The translations under genes were made by a program, and so were the position numbers. The notes under the pieces are model-generated. The model did not search any database, was not told the DNA's origin, and saw nothing but the letters and a program-made list of their open reading frames with translations. A stretch of DNA of 6,465 nt from an uncultured Chryseolinea sp. (lineage in GTDB: Bacteria; Bacteroidota; Bacteroidia; Cytophagales; Cyclobacteriaceae): assembly GCA_946478915.1 (NCBI GenBank), contig CAMLER010000300.1, positions 1 through 6,465 on the forward strand, written 5' to 3'. This document shows, piece after piece, positions 1 through 5,910 of this stretch (positions are counted from its first letter, which is position 1; each line of letters begins with the position of its first letter).

Positions 1-1
1 T

Positions 2-682
2 CTTTTCGAATTCCAGGCTTCACGGGCGTTTGCTGACGATAACATATGGCTGGCGAACGATTTCGACAATGCTGTAGGAGCCTTATCCGTATTCTGGGGA
101 TTTTACAGCAACCAGTTTAACTTGTTTGGTAAATCTCCTTTCGTGGCCACAGAAAAACTGGCAGATATTTTTGAAGATGGAGATCCCAGGAAGGAGCTGT
201 CTCTCGATCCCGATACCCGTGCGTTTAAAAAATATGTTACGCGCGACGCTCTAAATCAGGGAGGGTCGAGCTCTACTAACAACCCAAGGATCTTGCGTTA
301 CGCCGATGTGTTGCTGCTGAAGGCTGAGGCTTTGAATGAATCGGGAGGCTCGACATCGGAGGCTATCGAAATGATTAATATGGTACGAGAACGGGCAAGA
401 GGAAATGGAAGCACACCAGCAGATTTATCTACTGCACAAACCGATCGCGCGGTAATCCGGCAATGGATCATGGACGAGCGATTACGAGAATTAGCAGGAG
501 AGGGCCAGCGGTGGTTTGATCTTAGACGATGGGCTCTTGCAGGAATGGTAACGCTCGATAACAACTTCTTTAGTTCAGATATTCCAGGTGCCATGAATTT
601 TAGAGAAAGGAATCTGAATTTTCCTATCCCGAATAATGAGACCAATGCAAATCCGAACATTACACAGAACGATGGATATTAG
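2..682 (+). CDS. SusD/RagB family outer-membrane nutrient-binding lipoprotein, C-terminal part (5' end outside window)
   Basis: The reading frame is open from base 2, so the gene enters from the left edge; about 226 codons are visible, against roughly 500-550 for a full SusD-like protein. Family hallmarks are clear: LRYADVLLLKAEALNE at about residues 94-109 of the fragment (the SusD RYAEVLLxxAEA helix), DERLRELAGEGQRWFDLRRW at about 157-176 (the conserved E/LAxEGxRWFDLRRW segment), and the C-terminus NPNITQNDGY, close to the usual NPNxTQNPGY ending. SusD-like proteins are lipoproteins on the outer face of the outer membrane and form the lid of a SusC TonB-dependent transporter, capturing glycans or other nutrients. 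The signal peptide, lipobox and substrate-binding N-terminal TPR part are not in the window, so the substrate cannot be inferred from it. The deacetylase downstream suggests a glycan locus. The TTG at 122 is an internal leucine codon and not the start. Family call is very secure; substrate unknown. Confidence 0.96.
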   Translation, partial: LFEFQASRAFADDNIWLANDFDNAVGALSVFWGFYSNQFNLFGKSPFVATEKLADIFEDGDPRKELSLDPDTRAFKKYVTRDALNQGGSSSTNNPRILRYADVLLLKAEALNESGGSTSEAIEMINMVRERARGNGSTPADLSTAQTDRAVIRQWIMDERLRELAGEGQRWFDLRRWALAGMVTLDNNFFSSDIPGAMNFRERNLNFPIPNNETNANPNITQNDGY

Positions 683-720
683 TTCCGCTTTGTTAAGTAA
701 GTAATGAACAGTTCTGAAGG

Positions 721-800
721 AAGGAATAAGGAATAGGGTATAGAGTAACGGCGCGCAATTTGCGACCTACCTATTATTCCATATTCCTTATTCCTTTTTT
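721..800 (+). terminator. Long hairpin with T-run downstream of the susD-like gene
   Basis: Bases 721-734 (AAGGAATAAGGAAT, itself AAGGAAT twice) are perfectly complementary to 783-796. With two mismatches the stem extends inward to 742/775. The right arm runs into six T at 795-800. A small internal inverted repeat, CGCAA-T-TTGCG, lies at 754-764 in the loop. The position 38 bp after the stop codon and the T-run fit an intrinsic terminator for the susD-like transcript. The left arm is purine-rich and lacks a matching T-run for the opposite strand. Function is inferred from structure only. Confidence 0.65.
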
Positions 801-846
801 CTAAGATAACAAAATAGAACTTATAATGAACCATACAACGGTTACG

Positions 847-877
847 AAAGCTGGACAGAAAATGATCAGCTTTTTTT
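847..877 (+). terminator. Weak terminator- or attenuator-like hairpin just before the deacetylase gene
   Basis: AAAGCTG (847-853) pairs with CAGCTTT (867-873) across a 13-base loop, and the right arm continues as T to 877. It ends only 28 bp before the preferred ATG of the deacetylase, so it could damp read-through from the susD side or lie in the deacetylase leader. The stem is only 7 bp and partly A/T, so chance is possible. Confidence 0.3.
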
Positions 878-905
878 GTAGGTTGTGATACCTGTTCTTT
901 TAAGT

Positions 906-1694
906 ATGATGACGTTTAGACTTCTATTTTGCCTGATGCTTGCACCTCTTGTAGGCGCAAGCCAATATGAACTTCCCTGGAATGGTAAGAAATGCGCAGT
1001 GGTCCTTACGTACGATGACGCGCTGAATGTGCATCTCGATAGTGTGGTTCCTGTACTGGACTCATTGGGATTCAAGGGAACATTTTACTTGTCTGGATAT
1101 TTTCCCGGATTTAGAAATCGTGTTGATGACTGGCGTATTGCAGGCAAATCAGGCCATGAATTGGCCAATCACTCGCTCTTTCATCCGTGTATTGGTAATA
1201 CGCCTGGAAGGGAATGGGTAAAGCCGGACTATGATCTAAGTACTTACACAACTCAAAGGCTGGTTGATGAATTGCGTATGACGAATACGTTACTGGAATC
1301 GCTAGACGGGAAACGAGCGCGCACTTTTGCTTATCCATGTGGTGATACCAGGGTTGGTGGCAACTCCTACATAGAAAAAATAAAAGAGGATTTTGTTTCG
1401 GCTCGCGGTACCGCCAAAGCGATGCCTAAGATTGATAAGATTGATTTATACAATGTGCCCGCCTACGGAATTAATGGTGAGACCGGCGATGAACTTATCG
1501 CCTTGGTCAAGAAAGCAATCGAGGAGAAGGCCCTGCTGGTATTTTTATTTCACGGCGTGGGAGGGGAGCATAATCTTAACGTTTCGCTACAAGCCCACAA
1601 TGAATTGTTGCAATACTTAAAGTCAAAAGAAAAGGAAATTTGGGTTGCTCCATTCATGGAGACGACGGAATTTGTGAGAAATAAGATTAAGTAG
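906..1694 (+). CDS. Secreted polysaccharide deacetylase, NodB/CE4 family
   Basis: A 262-residue protein from the ATG at 906. A second ATG follows at 909, and a GTG at 885 would add 7 residues. The 906/909 starts are preferred because they place a compact signal peptide (TFRLLFCLMLAPLVGA, cleavage about after residue 18) at the N-terminus. There is no lipobox cysteine, so export to the periplasm or outside is expected. CE4 motifs, numbered from 906: LTYDD at 34-38 (catalytic base and metal-ligand Asp pair), NHSLFH at 88-93 (metal-binding H89 and H93), TFAYPCGD at 140-147 (motif 3), and LVFLFHGVGGE at 211-221 with the late catalytic His at 216. The segment EIWVAPFMET near the C-terminus fits the family's last strand. 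These enzymes hydrolyse N- or O-acetyl groups from chitin-like sugars, peptidoglycan or xylan; which one cannot be told. Its place after a susD-like gene on the same strand suggests a glycan-locus enzyme, though 223 bp and a hairpin separate them, so it may have its own promoter. Confidence 0.9.
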   Translation: MMTFRLLFCLMLAPLVGASQYELPWNGKKCAVVLTYDDALNVHLDSVVPVLDSLGFKGTFYLSGYFPGFRNRVDDWRIAGKSGHELANHSLFHPCIGNTPGREWVKPDYDLSTYTTQRLVDELRMTNTLLESLDGKRARTFAYPCGDTRVGGNSYIEKIKEDFVSARGTAKAMPKIDKIDLYNVPAYGINGETGDELIALVKKAIEEKALLVFLFHGVGGEHNLNVSLQAHNELLQYLKSKEKEIWVAPFMETTEFVRNKIK

Positions 1695-1761
1695 CCACGA
1701 AGTCCCAAATGGAGCAAAGGCTTTACAATTGCCTTTAACTATCCTTTGAGCCTTCGTGGCT
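1693..1761. terminator. Nested inverted repeat between convergent genes, probable bidirectional terminator
   Basis: AGCCACGAAG (1693-1702, overlapping the deacetylase stop codon) pairs perfectly with CTTCGTGGCT (1752-1761). Inside it AAAGGC (1716-1721) pairs with GCCTTT (1731-1736). The element fills most of the gap between the deacetylase and the convergent ompA-like gene, which fits a shared terminator. Neither side has a long T-run directly after the outer stem, so it may instead be a rho-assisted end, an RNA-stabilising hairpin or a dispersed repeat. Confidence 0.5.
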
Positions 1762-1773
1762 GACCCTTCCAGG

Positions 1774-3072
1774 TTACTTTTTTACAAACTCTACTCTTCG
1801 ATTCTTGGCTTTGTTTTCTGGGGTGCTATTGTCCGCGATCGGTTGGGTAGATCCATATCCTTTGGTGGATAGTCGTGCTGCGTCGATTCCCATGCTCACC
1901 AATTGCTGCTTCACAGTTTCAGCGCGACTCTGCGATAGCTTGTTGTTCAGATCAGCGGAGCCATCACTATCCGTATGTCCTCCGATTTCGAACTTCATAG
2001 ACGTATTATCTTTAAGCATTTTGGCGATCTCATTGATAGTACCCATAGATTCCGGTTTGAGCGTTGCTTTGTTGACGTCAAACTGTATACCATAAGCGAT
2101 GAATTTGCCGCTGGTTACAACTTTGTTGTATGCATCGCTTCCGCCCGCAGCGATCCTTATATTTTTGATCAATACCGGATCGCTTTGATTTTGTATTTCG
2201 AATGTTACCATTCCAGCACCGGCCTTAATTTGATTTACTATAGCAATGCGATGTTGATCCAGATAAACCTTACCAATATTTTTATTCACATAGATTGCTA
2301 CTCGTCTCCACGCATCCTGTTTTGCGCTTATTGCCGCAGGAGGGAATTGTCGGTGTCCACCGGCAGATGACTCGTCGCGGTTCATCGTAAAATCAATTCC
2401 GCCATTGCCCAAAATGTTGTCCAGTGCAATGTAGTATCTTGACGTTCCGTCCCAGCTGCGTTCTGCGTCGGCCGAAGTTCGGAAGTATAATGAAATGGTA
2501 CTTGGAATATCATTTGCTGCGGTAGCTAACACATCAAATTCCAGTGTGAATTGTTCTGGTAGATAACTTTCATTTTCCATCAGCGGTCTCATGCTAACGT
2601 TCCCATTAATCGGTACAAACAGCACCTTCTCGTTTCCGTGCGTTTGTATTTCAATGCTGCCATCGTTCACAAGCATGCGGCCGGGGATTTCAGCATCAGT
2701 TTCGCCAGCCATGTCGTAGTAAAAGATAATTTTGTCGCCGGGTACAAAATCATAGTTTTTATATGACGCCACTGTTACAGGATTTTTATCCGACGGTTTT
2801 TCAATTTCTTTTGGAGATGTGCTTGCGTTTTGTTTTTCAGTTGAACTGGTAGCTTGATTGTCATTTGACTGTTCCTGTTCGTCGCCATTACCCTGCAAAC
2901 CTTCTTCGACTTCGTCCAGCGCTTTCTCCGTTGCTTCACCCGCTTCGTCAACGGCCCTGTTTTCGGCGGTCGACTTCACCCTGTCACCAATACGGCGAAG
3001 AACCTGCGCTTCTAACGAGGTACCTATCGTACACAAAAGAAATGCTATAAAAAGATGTCTGTACAGTTTCAT
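1774..3072 (-). CDS. OmpA-family envelope protein with a central jelly-roll-like region
   Basis: A 432-residue exported protein. Residues 1-23 form a signal peptide (hydrophobic LFIAFLLCTIG, probable cleavage around SLEAQ). Residues about 24-60 form a charged helix-prone segment, followed by a low-complexity Gln/Asn/Ser/Glu linker to about 97. Residues about 105-310 are rich in beta strands, with features such as FTLEFDVL, WRRVAIYVN and GKVYLDQHRIAI. These resemble a LamG/concanavalin-like sandwich, but that assignment is by eye. Residues about 323-432 are an OmpA C-terminal peptidoglycan-binding domain: IQFDVNKATLKPES, FEIGGHTDSDG, LSQSRAETV and the terminal AKNRRVEFV. D368 and R383 have the 15-residue spacing of the diaminopimelate-binding Asp and Arg of OmpA. 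No N-terminal eight-strand OmpA barrel is apparent, so it is likely a periplasmic or membrane-associated protein that holds the cell wall. It is the last gene of the minus-strand cluster and shares a promoter module with the response-regulator gene. The ATG at 3072 is well supported by the signal peptide. Confidence 0.88.
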   Translation of the reverse strand: MKLYRHLFIAFLLCTIGTSLEAQVLRRIGDRVKSTAENRAVDEAGEATEKALDEVEEGLQGNGDEQEQSNDNQATSSTEKQNASTSPKEIEKPSDKNPVTVASYKNYDFVPGDKIIFYYDMAGETDAEIPGRMLVNDGSIEIQTHGNEKVLFVPINGNVSMRPLMENESYLPEQFTLEFDVLATAANDIPSTISLYFRTSADAERSWDGTSRYYIALDNILGNGGIDFTMNRDESSAGGHRQFPPAAISAKQDAWRRVAIYVNKNIGKVYLDQHRIAIVNQIKAGAGMVTFEIQNQSDPVLIKNIRIAAGGSDAYNKVVTSGKFIAYGIQFDVNKATLKPESMGTINEIAKMLKDNTSMKFEIGGHTDSDGSADLNNKLSQSRAETVKQQLVSMGIDAARLSTKGYGSTQPIADNSTPENKAKNRRVEFVKK

Positions 3073-3103
3073 TATCTAATCTTTAGTTTGGTTTAGTGTT
3101 TAA

Positions 3104-3134
3104 CAAATTTATTTTTGAGTAAGAGCACATTCAA
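3104..3134 (-). promoter_or_regulatory. Predicted Bacteroidota-type promoter of the ompA-like gene
   Basis: Read on the minus strand, a TTG at 3134-3132 is followed after exactly 20 bp by TAAATTTG at 3111-3104, a full match to the -7 consensus TAnnTTTG; TTG with 17-23 bp spacing is the known -33 pattern for this phylum. Transcription would start near 3098, giving a leader of about 25 bases before the ATG at 3072. The palindrome next to the TTG strengthens the call. Confidence 0.65.
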
Positions 3135-3150
3135 TATAACTTAAGTTATA
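3135..3150 (-). promoter_or_regulatory. 16-bp perfect palindrome, predicted operator of the ompA-like gene
   Basis: TATAACTTAAGTTATA is a perfect inverted repeat directly adjoining the TTG element, centred about 45 bp before the predicted transcription start. The wider 23-bp stretch 3130-3152 recurs at 3848-3870 with a single change. The size and symmetry fit a dimeric regulator such as a NarL/LuxR-type protein binding as an activator. The adjacent response regulator is the obvious candidate, but this is inferred from proximity. Confidence 0.65.
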
Positions 3151-3161
3151 GCAGGTAAAGA

Positions 3162-3806
3162 TCAGGTCGTTGATCCACCAAAGACTTTTAACAAAGCTTC
3201 GGTCCGATTTTGAACATGAAGCTTTTCATAAATCTTATGGATGTGTTGCTTAACCGTTCCGGTTGTGATGCCCAATTTGTGGCCGATCTCTTTATACAGG
3301 AGTCCGCGGGATAGTAGTTCCAGAATTTCCTTTTCGCGCAGGGAGAGATTGAATCCTTCGGTGTCATGGGGAGCGGGAGTCTTCTGAAAATTCTGAACGA
3401 GTTTCCGAGCGATATGACTATTCATTGGTGAACCGCCCTGGTGAAGTTCTCGCACTGCTTCCAGAATCTTTTCCGGTGGAGTATTTTTAAGGAGGTACCC
3501 GCTTGCGCCAGCAGCCAGTGCGTTGAAAACATTCTCACTGTTTTCATAAATTGTGAACATCATGAATTGTGTTCGCAGGTGCAATTTTTTTAATTCTCGT
3601 ATGGCTTCAATTCCAGACCTACCCGGAAGGTTGATATCCATTATAACAATATCGGGTGGGCTTGCAGGCAGATGTTCAAGTGCACTTTCCGCGTCTGTGT
3701 AGACTGACAAGCACTTAAAATCTTCGGCACTGTCAAAGATTTTTTGCATTCCATACCGAACATCATCCAGGTCTTCAACAATACTTACGGAAATGAGATC
3801 CTTCAT
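3162..3806 (-). CDS. Two-component response regulator, NarL/FixJ (REC + LuxR-type HTH)
   Basis: A 214-residue protein of normal length for the family. The receiver domain spans about residues 4-122: acidic pair E11/D12, phosphoacceptor D57 in IVIMDINLPG, T85 in MMFTIYE, and K107 in GYLLKNTPPEK. A short linker (about 135-152) leads to a LuxR/GerE helix-turn-helix at about 153-210, with LSLREKEILELLSRGLLYKEI and the recognition-helix region GITTGTVKQHIHKIYEKLHV. All key residues are present, so it should be an active, phosphorylation-controlled DNA-binding protein acting in the cytoplasm. The gene lies 57 bp downstream of the histidine kinase gene on the same strand, its evident cognate partner. 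It starts at the ATG at 3806 with no Shine-Dalgarno, as is usual in this phylum. Its own predicted promoter and palindrome sit at the end of the kinase gene, which suggests autoregulation and transcription partly independent of the kinase. Confidence 0.95.
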   Translation of the reverse strand: MKDLISVSIVEDLDDVRYGMQKIFDSAEDFKCLSVYTDAESALEHLPASPPDIVIMDINLPGRSGIEAIRELKKLHLRTQFMMFTIYENSENVFNALAAGASGYLLKNTPPEKILEAVRELHQGGSPMNSHIARKLVQNFQKTPAPHDTEGFNLSLREKEILELLSRGLLYKEIGHKLGITTGTVKQHIHKIYEKLHVQNRTEALLKVFGGSTT

Positions 3807-3821
3807 GCTAAATCAAAAAGT

Positions 3822-3852
3822 CAATTATACAAATCCATAGCGCTCATTTCAA
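3822..3852 (-). promoter_or_regulatory. Predicted promoter of the response-regulator gene
   Basis: On the minus strand a TTG at 3852-3850 is followed after exactly 20 bp by TATAATTG at 3829-3822, which matches TAnnTTTG at all but one defined position. Spacing and relation to the palindrome are identical to the ompA-like promoter. The start would fall near 3816, leaving a short leader of about 10 bases before the ATG at 3806. Confidence 0.58.
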
Positions 3853-3868
3853 TATAACTTAGGTTATA
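3853..3868 (-). promoter_or_regulatory. Second copy of the palindrome, predicted operator of the response-regulator gene
   Basis: On the plus strand it reads TATAACTTAGGTTATA, one base different from the perfect palindrome at 3135-3150, so one symmetric pair is broken. It directly adjoins the TTG element of the predicted regulator promoter and includes the kinase stop codon (3864-3866). The flanking GC at 3869-3870 is also shared with the other copy and lies in the last kinase codons. Confidence 0.62.
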
Positions 3869-5783
3869 GCGTAAGCGGTATGCTTAGCTCCGCCACTGTA
3901 CCCACGTCGTTGCGGATACAAAAAGTTCCGTTGATTGCACCCATTCGGGCTTTCATGTTCTTTAAGCCATTGCCAAACCGACGCTCTGACGATAGGTCAA
4001 TTCCTTTTCCATTGTCGTGAACTGTAATCTTTAGTTTCTTGGTGAACGAAAAGCTTATTTCTACCCGGGTAGCGTTCGCGTGTTTTGCAATATTGTGCAG
4101 GAGTTCCTTAATGACCAGGTAAATGTTCCTGCGTTCTAACCCGCTGATTTTAATAGCAGGAATTTCGTCAGGAATGCAAAAGGTATAGTCGAGATCTACC
4201 GCACCCAGGAATTCTGACATATGGTTTCTGATGTAAGCCACAAGGTCTTCCACCGTGTCATACTCCGAATTCATACTCCAGATAATTTCATTTACGCTAC
4301 CCATAAGTTTGCGTGCTGTTTCGGCTATTTTTTTTGTTTCGGAAACCGGGTGGTCACCTGGTTGACGCATCCCTTCTGCGAGAAAAAGTATGGATGTTAT
4401 ACTACCTCCAATATCGTCATGCATGTCAGCAGCTATCCGGTTGCGTTCCAATTCTCTGCCTTCCAATTGAGCCTTTAATTTGGCCAGGTCTTGTTCTTTT
4501 TGTAGAGCCTTAACGTATTGCTCGTGATACTGCTGCTTTTGCCGGTAGAGTCGATATCCATATAAAAGAAGTAAAGCAATTGTAACGATACCAGCCGCCG
4601 AGGCGATCAGCCATATATTTTTCTTTCGTATGTTCGCTTTGCCTGCTTCAATTTCCAGCAGCTTTTCTGCCATTTCTTTTTCCTTATTTGCAACTTGATA
4701 CTTGTGTTCAAGTTCATTCACTGCTTTTTTCAGCCCAACGTTGTTCAGCGAGTCATTTAATGCTGTGTGTTTTGAAAGATAATGGTAAGCTTCTTTATGT
4801 TGACCCAGGTTAGCTTTTATATTAGCGAGGACCGGGTACTGCTGATTTAACCTGTCGAAAAAGCCGTGCGTTTCGCTGATTTCTACTGCCTCCGTAATAA
4901 ATTCATCTGCTTGGAGAAAATGTCCGAGTGCGAGATAATTGTTCGCAAGCCCTTGCAACGATGAGGCTATTGTTTCCGTATGGCGCATTTCCTTTGCCTC
5001 TTTCAGCGTCAGATTGAAGTAATTATTGCTTTTGTCGTAATCCTTTTTCTGATAGTGGAGATTGCCAAGCGATAAATAAGCATTGACGATATTGCTTCGG
5101 TCTTTAATTGCTGCTGCGAGGGACAATCCCTTCGTAGCCAGCGCAATTGCTGAATCGTAATGATGTAGGGATCCGAGCGTTCCCGCCATGTTGATCAACA
5201 CACCTGATTGCGTCAGCGTGTCCGTAATGGCTTCGCTGATCTTCAGTGATTTGCTAGCGTAGTTCAGCGCCTGGTTGTACTGCTTGGTGACATCAAAAAT
5301 TACAGCCAGGTTTTGATAGACGATGTTGAGAAAAGATGCTTGATTTAACCGTTCGAAATATTCAGCAGCTTCAAGATAATATTCTGTCGCAGCGGAAAAC
5401 ATTCCCTGATAGTTGTATACGTTGGCGGTATTCACCAACGATTTGGCAACATTTAGTGAGTCATTTTTCTCTTGCGCGAGGGATAGCGACCACAGATTGA
5501 GCTCAAGGGATTTGTCAAAATCTCCCTTGAGGTTCAGTGCTGCTGTATGGTTCCGCGCATACCGGTGCATGGTCTGATAATCTTTAGACGTTTTGCTGAG
5601 TGCACCAGCTAATGTGTAGTAATACAGCGCGCTGTCGAGGTTGACGGACTCGAGGGTTATTGCGTGATCGATGTAGCGGTTTGCTTTCTCTTTGTTATCG
5701 GCGAGGGGAGAAGATTGAGTGAACCCGCTATTGAGAATACCAGACAATAAAAGCGTGAAATACCAGAAAATCAATTTAGTCAT
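3864..5783 (-). CDS. TPR-containing sensor histidine kinase (HisKA_3 / HATPase_c)
   Basis: A 639-residue membrane kinase. Residues 1-22 are a signal peptide (LIFWYFTLLLSGIL, ending ...GFTQ). Residues about 35-345 hold around seven TPR-like helical pairs, e.g. LVNTANVYNYQGMFSAATEY (116-135), YQNLAVIFDVTKQYNQALNY (156-175) and YLSLGNLHYQKKDYDKSNNY (236-255). A charged coiled coil runs at about 355-386, then one membrane helix at about 389-409 (NIWLIASAAGIVTIALLLLYG) and a second coiled coil at 412-447. The dimerisation/phosphoacceptor domain has ERNRIAADMHDDIGGSITSI with H455. The ATP-binding domain (about 550-639) has the N-box KELLHNIAKHANAT (N564), the G1 box HDNGKGID (D590) and the G2 box FGNGLKNMKARMG. 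The TPR array therefore faces the periplasm and the kinase the cytoplasm. The signal is unknown; the TPRs suggest a protein or cell-wall-linked cue. It should phosphorylate the regulator encoded immediately downstream. All catalytic motifs are intact. Confidence 0.94.
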   Translation of the reverse strand: MTKLIFWYFTLLLSGILNSGFTQSSPLADNKEKANRYIDHAITLESVNLDSALYYYTLAGALSKTSKDYQTMHRYARNHTAALNLKGDFDKSLELNLWSLSLAQEKNDSLNVAKSLVNTANVYNYQGMFSAATEYYLEAAEYFERLNQASFLNIVYQNLAVIFDVTKQYNQALNYASKSLKISEAITDTLTQSGVLINMAGTLGSLHHYDSAIALATKGLSLAAAIKDRSNIVNAYLSLGNLHYQKKDYDKSNNYFNLTLKEAKEMRHTETIASSLQGLANNYLALGHFLQADEFITEAVEISETHGFFDRLNQQYPVLANIKANLGQHKEAYHYLSKHTALNDSLNNVGLKKAVNELEHKYQVANKEKEMAEKLLEIEAGKANIRKKNIWLIASAAGIVTIALLLLYGYRLYRQKQQYHEQYVKALQKEQDLAKLKAQLEGRELERNRIAADMHDDIGGSITSILFLAEGMRQPGDHPVSETKKIAETARKLMGSVNEIIWSMNSEYDTVEDLVAYIRNHMSEFLGAVDLDYTFCIPDEIPAIKISGLERRNIYLVIKELLHNIAKHANATRVEISFSFTKKLKITVHDNGKGIDLSSERRFGNGLKNMKARMGAINGTFCIRNDVGTVAELSIPLTL

Positions 5784-5853
5784 TCCTCACAAGCCAAAAT
5801 CACCGGGAATCTATCAGGATTAATTTAAACACATGCGCACATGTACTAATAAG
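5784..5853 (-). promoter_or_regulatory. Leader region of the kinase gene with a CACATG direct repeat
   Basis: This short gap lies between the kinase ATG and the repeat array. It holds CACATG at 5830-5835 and again at 5838-5843, separated by CG; the same bases also form an inverted pair ACATG/CATGT (5831-5835/5840-5844). It could be a regulator site, but no convincing TTG/TAnnTTTG promoter was found, and the 16-bp palindrome seen before the next two genes is absent. The kinase promoter must lie here or inside the repeats. Confidence 0.25.
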
Positions 5854-5910
5854 TTTTGAGGTCTTTGGCTCTTTTAGGTTCATGGGCTCAATTTTTTTTT
5901 CCGGGTACGC
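5854..5910. repeat. Internally deleted partial copy of the ~287-bp tandem repeat
   Basis: TTTTGAGGTCTTTG at its start matches the end of the full unit (about 6167-6180). It then jumps to GGCTCTTTTAGGTTC, matching 6021-6035, and continues through a longer T-run (5892-5900) to GGGTACGC. From there it jumps into the CGGACG that opens the next unit. It therefore looks like a unit that lost two internal blocks, the joins falling at short similar sequences. No coding sequence is apparent. Confidence 0.65.

Noticed and set aside
122..682. TTG at 122 as the start of a small 186-residue gene
   Set aside because: The frame is open back to base 2 and the upstream residues (LFEFQASRAFADDN) read as ordinary SusD sequence, so 122 is an internal leucine of a gene cut by the window edge.
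885..905. GTG at 885 as the deacetylase start
   Set aside because: It adds seven residues before a signal peptide that is already well formed from the ATGs at 906/909. It lies very close to the T-run, and no ribosome-binding sequence favours it.
1805..2370. Plus-strand reading frames opposite the ompA-like gene
   Set aside because: They lie antisense within a gene with clear OmpA-domain motifs and signal peptide, and show no domain of their own.
3830..3837. TGGATTTG as the -7 box of the response-regulator gene
   Set aside because: It lies only 12 bp after the TTG, too close for this promoter class. TATAATTG at 3822-3829 has the same 20-bp spacing as the ompA-like promoter.
5795..5802. TGATTTTG (minus strand) as a -7 promoter box for the kinase gene
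   Set aside because: It lacks the TA start of the consensus, has no TTG at a suitable distance, and leaves almost no room for a leader before the ATG.
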